A stretch of 64,000 nucleotides of DNA, from assembly GCA_965660815.1 (NCBI GenBank), contig CBFIBG010000058.1:42714-106713 (forward strand). Direction: 5' to 3'. The position numbers and the translations under genes are program-made. Origin of the DNA: Glaciecola sp965660815 (GTDB lineage: Bacteria; Pseudomonadota; Gammaproteobacteria; Enterobacterales; Alteromonadaceae). The notes under the pieces were generated by a model. The model worked only from the letters and a program-made list of their open reading frames with translations. It was not told the origin of the DNA and ran no database searches. Shown piece by piece: positions 1 to 8,515 of this stretch (position 1 is the stretch's first letter; each line of letters starts with the position of its first letter).

Positions 1-259
1 CGACATCTGGAGTAATAGCTTCTAACTTTTCAAGTTGAACCTCAGTATTAAAATTGTTCTTAGAAGACATGCACCTTTCCCAAATCAAATTTAATATGGA
101 TTGGGCCACATGAGCATCACCAAAACCTGTATTAGCTGAAAACAAAATATAGTTAGGTAACATCCTTTGCATTAAAGCACATGCAAACACCATGTTTGCG
201 GGGAATTTTAATTCGCGAATTTCGCCAAATGTATTTAATTTGTTCGTTCTAATTTTCAT
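1..259 (-). CDS. yjaG: DUF416 family protein (YjaG-like), 5' part only
   Basis: The minus strand is open from an ATG at 259 to the window edge, giving about 86 residues, so the 3' part is missing. The peptide carries the pattern of the DUF416/YjaG family: a MQRMLPNY stretch, then FGDAHVAQSILNLIWE and a QLEKLEAITPDV segment, which resemble E. coli YjaG (ERMYPNY, FGDGQIYRRILDLIWE, QLEKFEEAIP). An AAGGA ribosome site lies 5 nt before the ATG. The family's biochemical role is unknown to me. The gene lies just upstream of yhgN on the same strand, 24 bp away. Confidence 0.75.
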   Translation of the reverse strand, partial: MKIRTNKLNTFGEIRELKFPANMVFACALMQRMLPNYILFSANTGFGDAHVAQSILNLIWERCMSSKNNFNTEVQLEKLEAITPDV

Positions 260-283
260 CTATTTCCTTACGCTGTGATGAAT

Positions 284-889
284 TTAGTGTTTCATTACTA
301 GATGTTCAACGTATACGGTTATGCCATTTAGAAGCATCTGAATAGCGATCATTATTAAAACCATCCCCATTAGCCGCTCAACAGCCCGCAACCCTTTATC
401 GGTAAGCAGTTTGTGAATAGGGCTAGACAGCATGAGTATACACGCACTGACACTCCATGCTAATAAGAGTGCCAAACTCCAATGCATCATCTTATCCGGT
501 TGCTGATTAGCAAGCAAAATCAATGCTGCCATAGTAGAAGGACCCGCGATCATTGGCACCGCCAGTGGCACAATTAATGGCTCTTCTGATTCTGGCAAGT
601 TCATTATCCCACCTGGTTTAGGAAAAATCATCTTAAGCGCGATAATAAAAAGAATAATACCACCGGCTATGCTCACTGTTTCCTGTTCGACTTGTAAAAA
701 ATTAAGCAGCCCTTGACCAGAAAAAAGGAAAACGAAAAGAATGAATAGAGCGATACATAATTCTCTCAGAATCACAAAATTACGTCTTTTTGGATCGAGT
801 GATTTTAATACCGTCATGTAAATTGGTAAATTACCAATAGGATCCATGATAAGAAAAAGTATCGTTGCGGCGGATAAAATGTCGAACAT
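284..889 (-). CDS. yhgN: MarC-family inner membrane protein YhgN
   Basis: The 201-residue protein matches E. coli YhgN (about 197 aa) nearly end to end. It has an N-terminal MDPIGNLPI motif, a central EEPLIVPLAVPMIAGPS signature typical of MarC proteins, and a C-terminal ERLMGMVLIMIAIQM helix. About six hydrophobic segments indicate an inner-membrane protein. MarC proteins were once linked to multiple antibiotic resistance, but that role was not upheld, and the transported substrate (if any) is unknown. An AAGG ribosome site precedes the ATG. The gene is separated from the divergent small HTH gene by about 110 bp. Confidence 0.9.
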   Translation of the reverse strand: MFDILSAATILFLIMDPIGNLPIYMTVLKSLDPKRRNFVILRELCIALFILFVFLFSGQGLLNFLQVEQETVSIAGGIILFIIALKMIFPKPGGIMNLPESEEPLIVPLAVPMIAGPSTMAALILLANQQPDKMMHWSLALLLAWSVSACILMLSSPIHKLLTDKGLRAVERLMGMVLIMIAIQMLLNGITVYVEHLVMKH

Positions 890-998
890 TAAGATTCAAC
901 CTTAGTTTAAATTGCAGTTATATGTATCAAGTTTTTTACTTTTTCGTCGTTAAATAAACACACAAAAACTCACACTAGCTTGCTTAATGGAGATCCTA

Positions 999-1181
999 AT
1001 GTCGTTAATGTCAGTTTCAGAAGTTGCCGAATTTCTTGGTGTACAACAGAGCCGAGTACAGAGGCTCGCCAGAGAACATCTTCTCGTTGTTAAGGAAGAA
1101 AATGAGGAGGGCGAACCTATGTTCGATCAAAACGATGTCAGCCGCTATAAAGAGTTCGCCGAAAGATTAGGCGGATTATAA
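999..1181 (+). CDS. Small MerR/excisionase-type helix-turn-helix protein
   Basis: A 60-residue protein is predicted. The ATG at 999 is preferred over the one at 987, because GGAG at 989-992 lies 6 nt upstream of it. The sequence SVSEVAEFLGVQQSRVQRLAREHLL is a single helix-turn-helix of the HTH_17/excisionase kind. It is followed by a short acidic wing-like segment and a PMFDQNDVSRYKE ending similar to MerR-like mini-regulators. No phage or recombinase genes are nearby, so an excisionase role is unlikely. It is probably a conserved chromosomal DNA-binding protein; its target is unknown. Confidence 0.7.
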   Translation: MSLMSVSEVAEFLGVQQSRVQRLAREHLLVVKEENEEGEPMFDQNDVSRYKEFAERLGGL

Positions 1182-1199
1182 CGCTGCGCTTTCTCCCGT

Positions 1200-2480
1200 T
1201 TATTGTGTCACTAACATGTCAGCAATAGCTCGGATCCCCATAGCAGTTGCTCCAGCCGGCATAACGTCGTCTGCTTGTCTACTGTATGCTGCGGCTAAAT
1301 CGAGATGTAACCATTGGCAATTATTCAAATCGACAAAACGAGATAAAAATCCCGCAGCATTTGATGCACCGCCGGAGCCACCTCCTTTTTGCGGTCTACT
1401 ATTGGCGGTATCAGCAAACGGAGATGGGCATTGGTCAGCATGCCATGACTCTAAGGGCAGTCTCCAGTGAGGTTCTAATTGGTTTTTTGCCACCGCTAGG
1501 AATTTGTCACAGGCTGAATCATTAAGACTGAATACTGCATTATAGTGCTTTCCGAGGGCAGCAACGGCCGCTCCGGTTAGCGTTGCCGCATCCAATATCA
1601 GATCGGGACGACATTCAGAGGCGGCCATTAAACCATCAGCCAACACCAAGCGACCCTCCGCGTCAGTATTCACAATTTCAACGGTTACACCATTTTTATA
1701 GGTAATAATGTCGCCGAGCTTGTATGCGTGACCACTTATTAAGTTTTCAGCGCAACACAGAAAGACTTTTACACGTTTAGAAAGGCCCTGCTTTATAGCG
1801 TAAGCTAGCGCGCCTACCACCGTCGCTGCGCCGCCCATGTCGCATTTCATATCAAGCATCCCTTCGCTAGATTTTATACTGTATCCACCGCTGTCAAAGG
1901 TGATTCCTTTACCCACTAGCGCAGTGTCTATTTTCTCTGAAGCATTAGGATTATAATCTATTTCAAGTAACACAGGCGGTCGTTCACTTCCTCTGCCAAC
2001 TTCGTATATGCCCATCCAATTAGCAGATTTAAGTTCTTCTCCAGTCCAACGTTTGAAGCTTACATCGTTTCCAGCGATAGCTGATATATATTCCTGCGCC
2101 TGGTCTGCAAGCGATTGAGGACTCATTTTTTCTGGAGTTTGGTTGACGAGATTTCTGGTGAACATTAATACATCTAAGTAGCCATCTAATTGTGTTTTAT
2201 CAGATTTGCTTGCCCACTCGAACTTCCCGTTAAAGTCTGGACCGCAGAAACTTTGAGCAAATAGCATCTGATCCATTAAGGACCAATCACCAATAAATTT
2301 TATGTCAGTGACGCCCGTTGCAGCGACCTTGCGCGACGATTGTTGTATGGCTCTTTGTCTGTTAGCAATATCATCGACCAGATGAACTTTTGCTCCTGAA
2401 TTACAGAAAGAAACTAGTGTCGAGTTAGAATAAGGTAAACTAGCCTCTTGAGTGGTAAGTTCAACTTCGAAAAATGCCAT
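1200..2480 (-). CDS. pepB: Peptidase B (M17 leucyl aminopeptidase family)
   Basis: The cytosolic metallo-aminopeptidase releases N-terminal residues from peptides and acts in peptide turnover. The start at 2480 has AGGAG 6 nt upstream and gives 426 residues, matching E. coli PepB (427). A longer frame reaching 2639 would overlap sfsA and is not needed. The M17 metal and catalytic motifs are visible: VGKGITFDSGGYSIK, KCDMGGAATVVGA, the family signature NTDAEGRLVLADG, and DAATLTGAAVAALG. The sequence follows PepB rather than PepA throughout. It is divergent from sfsA, with a 43-bp gap that must hold both promoters. Confidence 0.93.
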   Translation of the reverse strand: MAFFEVELTTQEASLPYSNSTLVSFCNSGAKVHLVDDIANRQRAIQQSSRKVAATGVTDIKFIGDWSLMDQMLFAQSFCGPDFNGKFEWASKSDKTQLDGYLDVLMFTRNLVNQTPEKMSPQSLADQAQEYISAIAGNDVSFKRWTGEELKSANWMGIYEVGRGSERPPVLLEIDYNPNASEKIDTALVGKGITFDSGGYSIKSSEGMLDMKCDMGGAATVVGALAYAIKQGLSKRVKVFLCCAENLISGHAYKLGDIITYKNGVTVEIVNTDAEGRLVLADGLMAASECRPDLILDAATLTGAAVAALGKHYNAVFSLNDSACDKFLAVAKNQLEPHWRLPLESWHADQCPSPFADTANSRPQKGGGSGGASNAAGFLSRFVDLNNCQWLHLDLAAAYSRQADDVMPAGATAMGIRAIADMLVTQ

Positions 2481-2523
2481 TAGAACTCCTACGAAAGTTT
2501 TAAAATAAAAAGAAGAATAGCAA

Positions 2524-3225
2524 ATGTTCGAGTTTAGTTCAGCCTTAACCGAGGCCATTTTAATAAAAAGATATAAGCGTTTTTTAGCGGATGTGACATT
2601 ACAAGACGGTTCCACTATAACGGTGCATTGTCCAAACACTGGTGCTATGACAACCTGTGATGTTCCGGGTAGCGTAGTTTATTTAAGCAAATCGAATAAT
2701 CCAAATCGCAAATATAAGTACACTTGGGAATACTCAACATCACCAGATGGGCAGAAAATTTGTGTTAATACTAATAACGCCAACAAAGTCGTGTGGTCTG
2801 CGCTAAAAAAGCATAGCATCTATCAACTCAGCCAGTACTCGGTAATTTTGCCAGAGAAAAGAGTAAACGACAGTAGAATTGATTTTTTATTGCAAGAAGA
2901 TGGAATATCCGATTGTTATTTGGAGGTAAAATCGGTCACTCTGGCCGAAGGTAATATTGCTAGGTTTCCAGATACCGTCACCAAACGTGGACTGAAACAC
3001 TGCGAAGAATTAATAGACATTGTGCACAGAGGCAAAGAAGCTTATTTATTGTTTTGTGTGATGAGAGAAGGAATAAAGCATTTTGAAATTGCCGAAAACA
3101 TCGACCCCAGATATGCAGAAGCAGTCACACGCGCCTGCAGAGCTGGCGTCCATATTTTGTGTTATGGATGCAGATTAGATTGGCGTGGAATTGAACTAAC
3201 TCACGAAATCCCGTTTTTTTCTTAA
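2524..3225 (+). CDS. sfsA: Sugar fermentation stimulation protein SfsA
   Basis: The 233-residue protein has the full SfsA layout. An N-terminal oligonucleotide-binding-like part (LADVTLQDGSTITVHCPNTGAM) leads into a nuclease-like fold with RIDFLLQ, YLEVKSVTL and GLKHCEELIDI. E. coli SfsA (234 aa) was described as a DNA-binding stimulator of maltose gene expression; its real role is unsettled, and the fold resembles restriction-type nucleases. As in many gammaproteobacteria, the gene lies upstream of dksA. The ribosome site before ATG 2524 is weak (AGAAGAAT). Confidence 0.92.
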   Translation: MFEFSSALTEAILIKRYKRFLADVTLQDGSTITVHCPNTGAMTTCDVPGSVVYLSKSNNPNRKYKYTWEYSTSPDGQKICVNTNNANKVVWSALKKHSIYQLSQYSVILPEKRVNDSRIDFLLQEDGISDCYLEVKSVTLAEGNIARFPDTVTKRGLKHCEELIDIVHRGKEAYLLFCVMREGIKHFEIAENIDPRYAEAVTRACRAGVHILCYGCRLDWRGIELTHEIPFFS

Positions 3226-3443
3226 AAAAAGATTGCTTTTTGAAAAAAAAGCCCCATATTACCGGCTTGAAAAAATCTGTCTGCTTTTTTGCATTACCGA
3301 TTATGCAAATCTCGCGCAATAGGTCTAATATTTTAGCCTAACAGCGTAATATGTAGCTTGTAATAAATTCGACGTTGATATAGTAATAGTAAAGATGTCT
3401 GATTACTGAAGCTCATTAATATTGAGTTTAGGAGAATGGCCAA

Positions 3444-3890
3444 ATGCCAACAGAAAATACAAAATCCATTGGATTGTTAGCACTAGCAAAACTTGCTCCA
3501 TACCAAGAAAAACAAGATGAAGAGTATATGAATGAAGACCAGTTAGGTCACTTTCGGAAAATACTCATTGCTTGGCGAGACCAATTAAGAAAAGAAGTCG
3601 ATCGAACTGTACACCACATGCAAGACGAGGCTGCTAACTTTCCAGACCCTGTAGATCGTGCGGCTCAAGAAGAAGAGTTCTCTTTGGAGTTACGTACCAG
3701 AGACAGAGAGCGCAAACTCATTAAAAAGATAGAAAAGACATTAAAGCGCATTGAAGAAGACGATTTTGGTTTTTGCGATACTTGCGGCATAGACATTGGA
3801 ATAAAGCGTTTAGAAGCCCGTCCAACAGCCGACTTGTGCATAGATTGCAAAACTATGGCTGAAATAAAAGAGAAGCAACTGCAAGGTTAA
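3444..3890 (+). CDS. dksA: RNA polymerase-binding transcription factor DksA
   Basis: DksA binds the secondary channel of RNA polymerase and, with ppGpp, resets transcription in the stringent response. The 148-residue protein has the coiled-coil with the tip motif DPVDRA (the D-x-x-D-x-A that reaches the active site). It also has the four-cysteine zinc finger CDTCG...CIDCK and the family ending RLEARPTADLCIDCKTMAEI. AGGAG lies just upstream of the ATG. It precedes gluQ by 25 bp, the same order as E. coli dksA-gluQ, so co-transcription is likely. Confidence 0.97.
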   Translation: MPTENTKSIGLLALAKLAPYQEKQDEEYMNEDQLGHFRKILIAWRDQLRKEVDRTVHHMQDEAANFPDPVDRAAQEEEFSLELRTRDRERKLIKKIEKTLKRIEEDDFGFCDTCGIDIGIKRLEARPTADLCIDCKTMAEIKEKQLQG

Positions 3891-3915
3891 GTGTTGATTC
3901 TATCGACAATACCTT

Positions 3916-4845
3916 ATGTCTCATTCAGTCACAGCCCAAAATATTAACGCATATGTTGGGCGTTTCGCTCCTTCCCCCTCGGGTCCTCTGCATTTTGGTT
4001 CCTTACTATGTGCTTTAGTAAGTTTTTTAGATGCGCGCGCAAACAACGGAAAATGGTTAATAAGAATCGAAGACATTGATACTCCTCGAATCGATCCAAA
4101 GTTTATAGAGATTATTTTACATTCTCTTAAGGCTCATTGTTTAGATTGGGACTCAGAAGTAATACTGCAAAGCGAACGACATGAACTGTACCATCAGTAT
4201 TTAAACAAATTAAATAGTGCTGAATTAATTTATGGTTGTAATTGCAGTCGAAAACAAATAAGAGCTCGAAGTCAATTTTATGACCGATATTGCAGAGACA
4301 AACAATTGCCATTTACACAAAATGCTGTGAGGTTTAAGCAACATTGCTGTCATAACGCATTTTTTGATAAATTTCTTGGCAAGGTAAATATCACTCACCC
4401 GATTGCGAGTGAAGATCCTGTATTGCGCAGGGCAGACACAATTTATGCATACCATCTAGCTGTGGTAGTCGATGATATAGAACAAGGTGTAACGGATATT
4501 ATTAGGGGAAACGATTTACTAGATACGACTCCTATTCATTTGGCTCTGTACGACGCCTTTCAGACAGTCCCGCCCCACTATGGGCACATGCCAATATTGG
4601 TACAAAAGCCAAATCAAAAACTGTCGAAACAGCATCATTCACCGTCAATAGACGACTCAATTCCCTTGGACAATTTAAAGTTGGCGCTGAAAATTATCGG
4701 ATTTGATGAAAAGATTATTTCTCGTTCCACAAATATAAATACACTCTTAGGCTGGGCAATAGATAAATGGAACTCGATTCAAATGCCCAAGAAATCAGAA
4801 ATTCTAATTTCTACAACAAATGGCGTATACTCTTATTTTGAATAA
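3916..4845 (+). CDS. gluQ: Glutamyl-Q tRNA(Asp) synthetase
   Basis: The enzyme activates glutamate and transfers it to the queuosine base at position 34 of tRNA(Asp). It is a short paralogue of GluRS that lacks the anticodon-binding domain, and the 309-residue length agrees. Visible motifs are the HIGH-like PSPSGPLHFGSL near the N terminus, a zinc site formed by CNC, a tyrosine and YCRDK, the DDIEQGVTDIIRG region, and the KMSKS-like KLSKQ. No strong ribosome site is seen before ATG 3916. Position directly after dksA supports the call. Confidence 0.94.
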   Translation: MSHSVTAQNINAYVGRFAPSPSGPLHFGSLLCALVSFLDARANNGKWLIRIEDIDTPRIDPKFIEIILHSLKAHCLDWDSEVILQSERHELYHQYLNKLNSAELIYGCNCSRKQIRARSQFYDRYCRDKQLPFTQNAVRFKQHCCHNAFFDKFLGKVNITHPIASEDPVLRRADTIYAYHLAVVVDDIEQGVTDIIRGNDLLDTTPIHLALYDAFQTVPPHYGHMPILVQKPNQKLSKQHHSPSIDDSIPLDNLKLALKIIGFDEKIISRSTNINTLLGWAIDKWNSIQMPKKSEILISTTNGVYSYFE

Positions 4846-4896
4846 AAATTACCAAAGGACATAAGGTGACTCCAAGCGCTATTAAACAGGTAAAAT

Positions 4897-6288
4897 ATGG
4901 CAGTTAACCAACACGTATCTAATAACAACAATATAGTACGCTTGAAACCGGTCGTTATCAGCCGCGATCAGCATAATATGCGTTGCAGAGATCTCTCGCC
5001 CAACACTTTGAAAGTGCTTGAGCGTCTTATCGACAATGACTATGAAGCCTATGCGGTTGGAGGATGTGTTAGAGATACCCTTTTAGGGCAAACACCAAAG
5101 GACTTTGATGTGGTGACTAATGCCACACCGGAGCAAATTAAAAGTTGTTTTAGAAACTGTCGTTTAATTGGTCGCAGATTCAGGCTAGCTCACATTACCT
5201 TTGGACGAGAAATTATTGAGGTCGCGACATTTCGAGGACATCATACAAATGAGAGCTCGAAAGAGCCGGAAGAGTCTGACAGCAGCAGCGATAAACATAA
5301 AAAACTCGAGCCATTGGCTAAACAAAATGAATCAGGCCAGTTGGTTAGGGATAACATATTTGGAAGCATTGAAGAAGACGCGGCCAGACGAGATTTTACT
5401 TTTAATGCGATGTATTTCTGTATTAAAGATGAAAGTATATTAGATTTCGCAGATGGTCTTAACGATATTGCTAGTGGAAAAATTAAAATAATAGGCAATA
5501 GTGAATTGAGATTCATGGAAGATCCCGTTCGCATGATCAGAGCAATTCGCTTTGCGAGCAAGCTCAATATGTTTATTGATAAAGAACTTACTTCAAGCAT
5601 TAGAAAAAATGCTCATCTGCTAAGCAAAGTACCGCCAGCAAGATTATTTGAAGAAATAAATAAATTGTTATTGAGTGGATGCGGCGTAATTACATTTGAA
5701 AAACTCATACACTATCATTTACTCGCTCCCTTATTTCCTCTGTTGATGCCTCTGCTCACCGATGTAAACAGCAAAGAATATCAATTCGTCATCAAAATGC
5801 TAAAAAATACCGATAATCGAATTAATAATAATCAGCGCATTACGCCAGCCTTCCTGTACGCAGCATTTTTATGGTATCCAATGGAAGAGCGAGCACAAGA
5901 GCGCATGAATGAATCTTCTATCCCATGGCACGATGCTGTCAACCTGGCAAGCGCAGACGTTATCTTTCAACAATGCCGAAAAATAATGATACCCAAACGA
6001 TTTAGCATTGTCATACGTGACATCTGGTCTTTACAATTACGGCTTCAAAAGCGACAAGGCAGACGCACTTTACAACTATTAACTCATCCGAAATTTCGAG
6101 CAGCATACGACTTCTTACTATTACGAGGAGAAGTTGAAGGTGGTGAATTACTTGAAATTTCCCAATGGTGGACTGAGTTTCAAACTGCCAATGATGCAAA
6201 TAAAAATAAACTTTTACAAGCTCTGCCAAATAAGACACCTCGACGCCGCAATCGAAAGAAAGTGAAAAATAAGGAAAACCGAAAATGA
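4897..6288 (+). CDS. pcnB: Poly(A) polymerase I
   Basis: PcnB adds poly(A) tails that mark RNAs for decay. The protein (463 aa) has the class II nucleotidyltransferase head with VGGCVRDTLLG and the catalytic DFDVVTNATPEQI (D-x-D). It continues with RRDFTFNAMYF, FMEDPVRMIRAIRFASKL and a basic C-terminal tail (RRRNRKKVKNKENRK), all usual for PcnB rather than the CCA-adding enzyme. An acidic low-complexity insert (about residues 117-132, SSKEPEESDSSSDKHKK) sits in the head domain, as in other PcnB proteins. Its TGA overlaps the folK start (ATGA), suggesting translational coupling. Confidence 0.95.
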   Translation: MAVNQHVSNNNNIVRLKPVVISRDQHNMRCRDLSPNTLKVLERLIDNDYEAYAVGGCVRDTLLGQTPKDFDVVTNATPEQIKSCFRNCRLIGRRFRLAHITFGREIIEVATFRGHHTNESSKEPEESDSSSDKHKKLEPLAKQNESGQLVRDNIFGSIEEDAARRDFTFNAMYFCIKDESILDFADGLNDIASGKIKIIGNSELRFMEDPVRMIRAIRFASKLNMFIDKELTSSIRKNAHLLSKVPPARLFEEINKLLLSGCGVITFEKLIHYHLLAPLFPLLMPLLTDVNSKEYQFVIKMLKNTDNRINNNQRITPAFLYAAFLWYPMEERAQERMNESSIPWHDAVNLASADVIFQQCRKIMIPKRFSIVIRDIWSLQLRLQKRQGRRTLQLLTHPKFRAAYDFLLLRGEVEGGELLEISQWWTEFQTANDANKNKLLQALPNKTPRRRNRKKVKNKENRK

Positions 6289-6803
6289 TGTCCGATGTTG
6301 CGTTCATTGGGTTAGGGAGCAACTTGGAAGATCCTATCCAACAGATCCGAAAAGCGCTTTTAGATATGCATAAAAATGAGCAGATAAGTGTTCAAGTATG
6401 CTCGCATTTGTATCAGAGCGCGCCTATGGGACCGAAAAACCAACCTAATTTTGTGAACGCAGTCTGCCAAATCAATACTTCGTTTTCACCTATCGAATTG
6501 CTTGAATATTTACAAAGTGTTGAAAATACCAACGGACGAGTACGCAACGAGCAACGTTGGGGACCTCGTACATTGGATTTAGATATATTGCTATTTAACA
6601 ACCTTAAGATGGATAATGAACAACTGACTCTGCCTCATTATGGAATGGCTGACAGAGAATTCGTTATGGTGCCACTATTCGAAATAGCGCCAGACTTAAT
6701 CATGCAGGATGGAAGAAAAATTTCAGTTTGGGTCAAAGAATGCTCACTAAATGGCTTAAAAAGGCTGCCATTCAAATTCACCCCTAATGAGTTTGTAGTT
6801 TAA
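6285..6803 (+). CDS. folK: HPPK, 2-amino-4-hydroxy-6-hydroxymethyldihydropteridine diphosphokinase
   Basis: The enzyme transfers pyrophosphate from ATP to 6-hydroxymethyl-dihydropterin in folate synthesis. The 172-residue protein shows FIGLGSNLEDP at the N terminus, APMGPKNQPNFVNAV, and the HPPK signature RWGPRTLDLDILLF with its metal-binding aspartates. Two adjacent ATGs (6285 and 6288) are possible starts; the first overlaps the pcnB stop. pcnB-folK-panB-panC is a conserved gammaproteobacterial order. Confidence 0.96.
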   Translation: MMSDVAFIGLGSNLEDPIQQIRKALLDMHKNEQISVQVCSHLYQSAPMGPKNQPNFVNAVCQINTSFSPIELLEYLQSVENTNGRVRNEQRWGPRTLDLDILLFNNLKMDNEQLTLPHYGMADREFVMVPLFEIAPDLIMQDGRKISVWVKECSLNGLKRLPFKFTPNEFVV

Positions 6804-6833
6804 CAAAGAATAATAATAAAAAGGTTTATATTC

Positions 6834-7628
6834 ATGAAAAAAGTAACCGTTTCTAGTTTATTAAAAATGAAGCAAAACCAAGAGAAAATAGCCGCGTTAA
6901 CCGCTTACGATGCTAGCTTCGCTAAGTTGTTTGATGAGCAATTAATCGATGTTATTCTCATCGGTGATTCGCTTGGTATGGTGTTACAAGGCGCTGATGA
7001 TACGCTAGGGGTAACCACGAAGGAAATCGCATATCATACAAAATGTGTGAGAGCTGGTGCTCAACGAGCTTTTGTTGTAGCAGATATGCCTTTTATGAGC
7101 TACAGCGACAAATCTACTGCTTATTCCAACGCAGCCGAACTGATCCGCGCGGGCGCAAGCATGGTCAAATTAGAAGGCGGTGATTGGTTGTTAGAAATAA
7201 TCCAAGGACTTGTAGAGCGCTCAGTGCCCGTGTGTGGTCACTTAGGACTCACTCCGCAGTCGGTAAATGTCTTGGGTGGATTTAAAGTACAAGGCCGAGA
7301 AGATCATCAAGCCGAACAACTTCTTAAATCCGCAAGAAGTCTTGAAAAAGCTGGCGTGCAGTTATTGGTGCTTGAATGTGTTCCAGCAAAACTCGCTAAG
7401 CAAGTGTCGGAAGAATTATCGATCCCAGTGATAGGGATCGGAGCAGGCGTTGACACCGACGGACAAATTTTGGTGATGCACGATATGCTTGGGATCAGCG
7501 CCAATTATATGCCAAAGTTTTCAAAAAATTATTTAGATATTACCGGTGATATTAGACAGGGTGTCGCAAGCTATATTAAAGAAGTGAAAAACCTAGACTT
7601 TCCTGGTCCCGAACATTCTTTCGATTAA
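6834..7628 (+). CDS. panB: Ketopantoate hydroxymethyltransferase
   Basis: PanB adds a hydroxymethyl group from methylene-THF to 2-oxoisovalerate, the first committed step to pantothenate and CoA. The 264-residue length is standard. Family motifs include ALTAYDASFAKLFDE, VILIGDSLGMVLQG with the Mg-binding aspartate, VADMPFMSY, MVKLEGG, VCGHLGLTPQSVNVLGG and the catalytic LVLECVPAKLA. It lies 18 bp before panC and 30 bp after folK, so the three probably share a transcript. Confidence 0.97.
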   Translation: MKKVTVSSLLKMKQNQEKIAALTAYDASFAKLFDEQLIDVILIGDSLGMVLQGADDTLGVTTKEIAYHTKCVRAGAQRAFVVADMPFMSYSDKSTAYSNAAELIRAGASMVKLEGGDWLLEIIQGLVERSVPVCGHLGLTPQSVNVLGGFKVQGREDHQAEQLLKSARSLEKAGVQLLVLECVPAKLAKQVSEELSIPVIGIGAGVDTDGQILVMHDMLGISANYMPKFSKNYLDITGDIRQGVASYIKEVKNLDFPGPEHSFD

Positions 7629-7646
7629 TAAATTAATGAGCTTATT

Positions 7647-8495
7647 ATGCGAGTAGTAGAAGAAATCATTCAGTTAAGAGAATTACGCCGAAACTGGCAG
7701 TCAAGCAAAGAAAATATAGCCTTTGTACCCACTATGGGGAATCTTCACGAAGGACATTTGCAACTAGTAAAAGAAGCGAAAAAGATTGCTTCTAAAGTCG
7801 TGGTTTCTATTTTTGTCAATCCCTTACAGTTTGGTCCTGATGAAGACCTTGATGCTTATCCAAGAACACTAGAACAAGATAAGTCATCTTTAGAATCTCT
7901 CGGCGTAGATTTATTGTTTATGCCCAAAGTAGAAGATATATACAGTAGAGGGCTTGAACAGCAAACTTTTGTCGAAGTCCCAAGTTTGTCTTACATGATT
8001 TGCGGCGCAAGTCGTCCAGGCCACTTTAGAGGCGTAGCAACGATTGTGTGCAAGTTGTTTAATATGGTACAGCCAAACCACGCTTTTTTTGGCGAAAAAG
8101 ACTTCCAACAGCTTCAGGTCATTAAGGCAATGGTAACTGATTTATCGATGAACCTAACTATTCACGGCGTGGCAACGCAAAGAGCTAAAGACGGTCTAGC
8201 ACTTAGTTCCAGAAACGGATATTTGTCCACTGAGCAAAGAGCAATTGCGCCTAGACTGTATGAACAAATTAATCAAATAGCAGATGAAATATTAAGTGGA
8301 CGCAGAGACTTCTCAAACATTGTTCAACAGGCAAAGGAAGCATTGGCTGCTGATGGGTTTAAGCCAGATTATATCGAACTTAGAAATGCCGAAACATTGC
8401 TGCAAGTTGGACACGAAGATAAAGATTTGGTTATTCTTGCAGCAGCGTTTCTAGGGAAAACTCGTCTTATAGACAATTTAAAATTCAGTATTTAA
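7647..8495 (+). CDS. panC: Pantothenate synthetase
   Basis: PanC condenses pantoate with beta-alanine using ATP. The 282-residue protein has the HIGH-like VPTMGNLHEGHLQLV, VSIFVNPLQFGPDEDLDAYPRT, the GHFRGVATIVCKLFN loop, FFGEKDFQQLQVI, and the KMSKS-like LSSRNGYLS. It ends the folK-panB-panC run and converges on hemB with a 20-bp gap. No panD is present in the window. Confidence 0.97.
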   Translation: MRVVEEIIQLRELRRNWQSSKENIAFVPTMGNLHEGHLQLVKEAKKIASKVVVSIFVNPLQFGPDEDLDAYPRTLEQDKSSLESLGVDLLFMPKVEDIYSRGLEQQTFVEVPSLSYMICGASRPGHFRGVATIVCKLFNMVQPNHAFFGEKDFQQLQVIKAMVTDLSMNLTIHGVATQRAKDGLALSSRNGYLSTEQRAIAPRLYEQINQIADEILSGRRDFSNIVQQAKEALAADGFKPDYIELRNAETLLQVGHEDKDLVILAAAFLGKTRLIDNLKFSI

Positions 8496-8515
8496 TAACC
8501 GAACGTAATACACAC

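Noticed and set aside
987..1181. Excisionase as sign of a prophage
   Set aside because: The small HTH protein stands among housekeeping genes, with no integrase, att repeats or phage genes nearby.
3226..3443. Terminator after sfsA from the A/T runs
   Set aside because: Runs of A and T occur, but no stable G+C stem could be drawn; left uncalled.
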